Notes under the pieces: generated by a model
What the model was told of the DNA's origin: nothing
Databases searched by the model: none
What the model saw: the letters and a program-made list of their open reading frames with translations, nothing else
Shown: positions 61,800 through 64,000 of the stretch, one piece after another
How positions within the stretch are numbered: the first letter of the stretch is position 1
Layout of the letters: each line of letters starts with the position of its first letter
Origin: Limnanthes douglasii subsp. nivea
Lineage: Eukaryota > Streptophyta > Magnoliopsida > Brassicales > Limnanthaceae
Assembly: GCA_036936605.1 (NCBI GenBank)
Contig: JAUPFV010000005.1
Span: 4,639,670 to 4,703,669, forward strand
DNA: 64,000 bases
Direction: 5' to 3'
Translations under genes and position numbers: made by a program

Positions 61800-64000
61800 A
61801 CATTGCATTGATATTCTTAAAAGTTACATAAATTTATTTATTTTTACGGTATATAAAATAATATTTTTATATTATATATAACAGTGCACAACACTCACCA
61901 TTTTAACAATATTAGTATTTTAAAACCATTTTGCAATAATATAACAAATTACCAGAAGTCTAAAAATATAATTTTTTTTTATAAATTTGGAAATATGTGA
62001 TACTTATTAAAAAGATCCAATTTGGACAAAACATTTAAATTTTTAAATAAAAAAATATAGTATTAGTTTATCATAAAAATATAAAGTCTATTTTTTTCCA
62101 CTTATTTATTAGATAAAAAATAAAAAATATATTTTAGGGGAAATAATATACTAAGATAAAATTATTATTTATTATTACTATTATTTTTATTATTTATTTG
62201 GTATCTATCTACTAATAAAATATTATTTAAAGTATTAATTTGATAAAATGAAATAACTAAATATATAATTTTAAAAGATTATATATATATATATATATAT
62301 ATATATTACTTAAAATATATAAAATATAATTGATGATGAAAATGATACGATAAATTAAATAATTTTTTATCATATTCTAGGGGGAATAGAATTGTGTTAC
62401 TTACTCATCGTTCTATAAAGAAGCGAATCATCAGACAATGTTAAGAAATCATCAGACAATGTTAAGATGAAATGCTAGCTGAGTGTGCAATATTTTTCTT
62501 TTAAAGACAATGATTCTTTAATTAAATACGGTGTTTTGTAATATGACACTTCAATTTGTTATATACGGGCTTCCATTTGTTTTAATAAAAAGCAATTTGT
62601 TTTAATAAAAAGCAATTTGTTGAACATATAAAAAAAGAGTTTACGTTAAAATAATATAAATAAAATAATTTTTGAAAAAGTAAAAGTAAAATAAAAATAA
62701 ATAGAAAATAAATATAAAAAGATTGGTACGCATATTAAGAAAAAACAACTTAAAAAATCTTATGAAACTCGTGTCAATCTAATTTATATTTATTTTTCAA
62801 TCTACTTTTATTAAAAGTTTAATGAAAATGAAAATTCTAGAAAAGAAAATAGTAAATACATAATTTTATAATATTTTATTTGTTAAATTATATAATTTTT
62901 AAATAATTTTGTTTAATACGAAAGAAAAACTGCCAAAGAAAAATATTTTTTTAATGAAAACATCAAATTGCATCAATAATTTTTCGTATAACATATAGAT
63001 ATCACACCTAAAAAAAGTTTCAATAAAAAAATTGTATATAAATAAATGGTGAATAATAATAAATAAAAGATTTCATAATTACCAAATAAAACAATTAAAT
63101 AGAGATATAAAATATCACATTCAAAAAGTAATATGTCATTAATATAAATTTTATTAAAATAAACAAAAAAAACTTTTATAAAAACTGGATTCGAAATTTA
63201 ATAAACTTTTCTTTTCGTATATATTTTAGAGTTTAATGACAGATGATAAAAATCTATAAATTTAAATAAAAAAGCTTTTACAAGACTTATAAATTTTGAA
63301 ATCAGAAAAAATATATATTATATAATGTATCGTTTATCTTCGTAAGGATAAAAGTATAAACGTACACATGTAAGATGAGAACATGTTAAAAAATTAAAAA
63401 AAAATCATAAAAATAAAATCACATTAATTTAGATAAAGATAAAACTAAAAAATACTAACAATATAAACTGAGTGAGTAGGTTAACTTTCATCTTAATAAG
63501 ATAAAAAAAATAAGCACAAAATTCCTGACTTAAAGAGCTATAATGAAAGAGAATAAAAATAACAACAATAAAACTCAAAGAGAAATAAAAGAAGAAACAT
63601 AGCTTTAAATAGGTAACAACCGCATACAAATATTAAAGACGCGATAAAATTAAAAAATGTCACATTGAACATTGAACATATGTGTCAAAAAAGAAACACC
63701 TCATTAGCCACCTTAAACAATATAAATTTTTTAATTTAACAACACTTATATAAGCTTAGTTTTTTAGAAGTTATCTTAAGCTATAAAAAAACCAAAACCA
63801 ATAAAATATAAATATTAATAAGTAAAGCATGAGTACTATTCATAAGCATAATAAACTCATGTTTTACTTTAGTATATACAAAATGGTAGGATTGTTTTCT
63901 AACTATGTTTAAAAATATATATTAAATAAAGGTAACAATATATGAACTATTGTAAAACCCATAAAAAAAGCATGAGAAAGTGAACGATTAGTTATGATTA
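61800..64000. other. AT-rich intergenic, no gene seen
   Basis: Extremely AT-rich. It contains a TA run at about 62280-62306, a duplicated CATCAGACAATGTTAAGA at about 62430-62468 and a duplicated TTTGTTTTAATAAAAAGCAA at about 62576-62620. No frame has a recognisable domain. Confidence 0.55.

Overview
This is an AT-rich plant nuclear window, almost certainly from a eudicot. Three intron-containing genes of plant type (F-box/FBD, RPP30 and CCT-domain) sit far apart in DNA that is otherwise mostly transposable-element debris, SINEs, AT-rich tandem repeats and TA microsatellites. No bacterial, organellar, rRNA or functional tRNA genes were seen.

Layout. 1-7.3 kb: Ty3/Gypsy integrase remnant, a tRNA-like SINE relic and AT-rich intergenic DNA. 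7.3-8.7 kb: a three-exon F-box/LRR/FBD gene on the minus strand. 8.87-14.98 kb: a large hAT transposon with short terminal inverted repeats. It carries an intact BED-hAT transposase on the plus strand and a divergent second gene on the minus strand that resembles the putative plant transposon protein domain. A cluster of six perfect palindromes lies between two TATA boxes in the shared promoter region. 15-20 kb: decayed repeats, a 54-bp tandem repeat inside a MITE with a perfect 10-bp target duplication, and an AT-rich tandem array. 20.3-26.2 kb: a Ty3/Gypsy insertion whose two outer LTRs are inverted relative to each other yet flanked by a perfect 5-bp target duplication. 27-36.4 kb: several decayed LINEs, one split by a non-autonomous hAT element with an 8-bp target duplication. 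36.4-38.1 kb: an intronless, broken copy of a mitochondrial-type FtsH protease gene. 40.3-42 kb: a broken plant-mobile-domain gene. 44.18-48.07 kb: an intact six-exon gene for the RNase P/MRP subunit RPP30. 49.5-50.7 kb: an intronless frame resembling a plant partitivirus capsid protein, probably an endogenous viral element with a late frameshift. 53.3-57.1 kb: duplicated LINE 3' ends, then a Ty1/Copia remnant. 59.6-61.5 kb: a three-exon CCT-domain gene on the minus strand. 61.5-64 kb: AT-rich DNA without recognisable genes.

The three host genes have unrelated predicted jobs: SCF ubiquitin-ligase substrate recognition, tRNA/rRNA processing and transcriptional regulation. They do not form a pathway. 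The strongest candidates for something little described are the two-gene hAT element with its palindromic divergent promoter and the Gypsy insertion with inverted LTRs. All family assignments come from motif recognition by eye; no database search was run.
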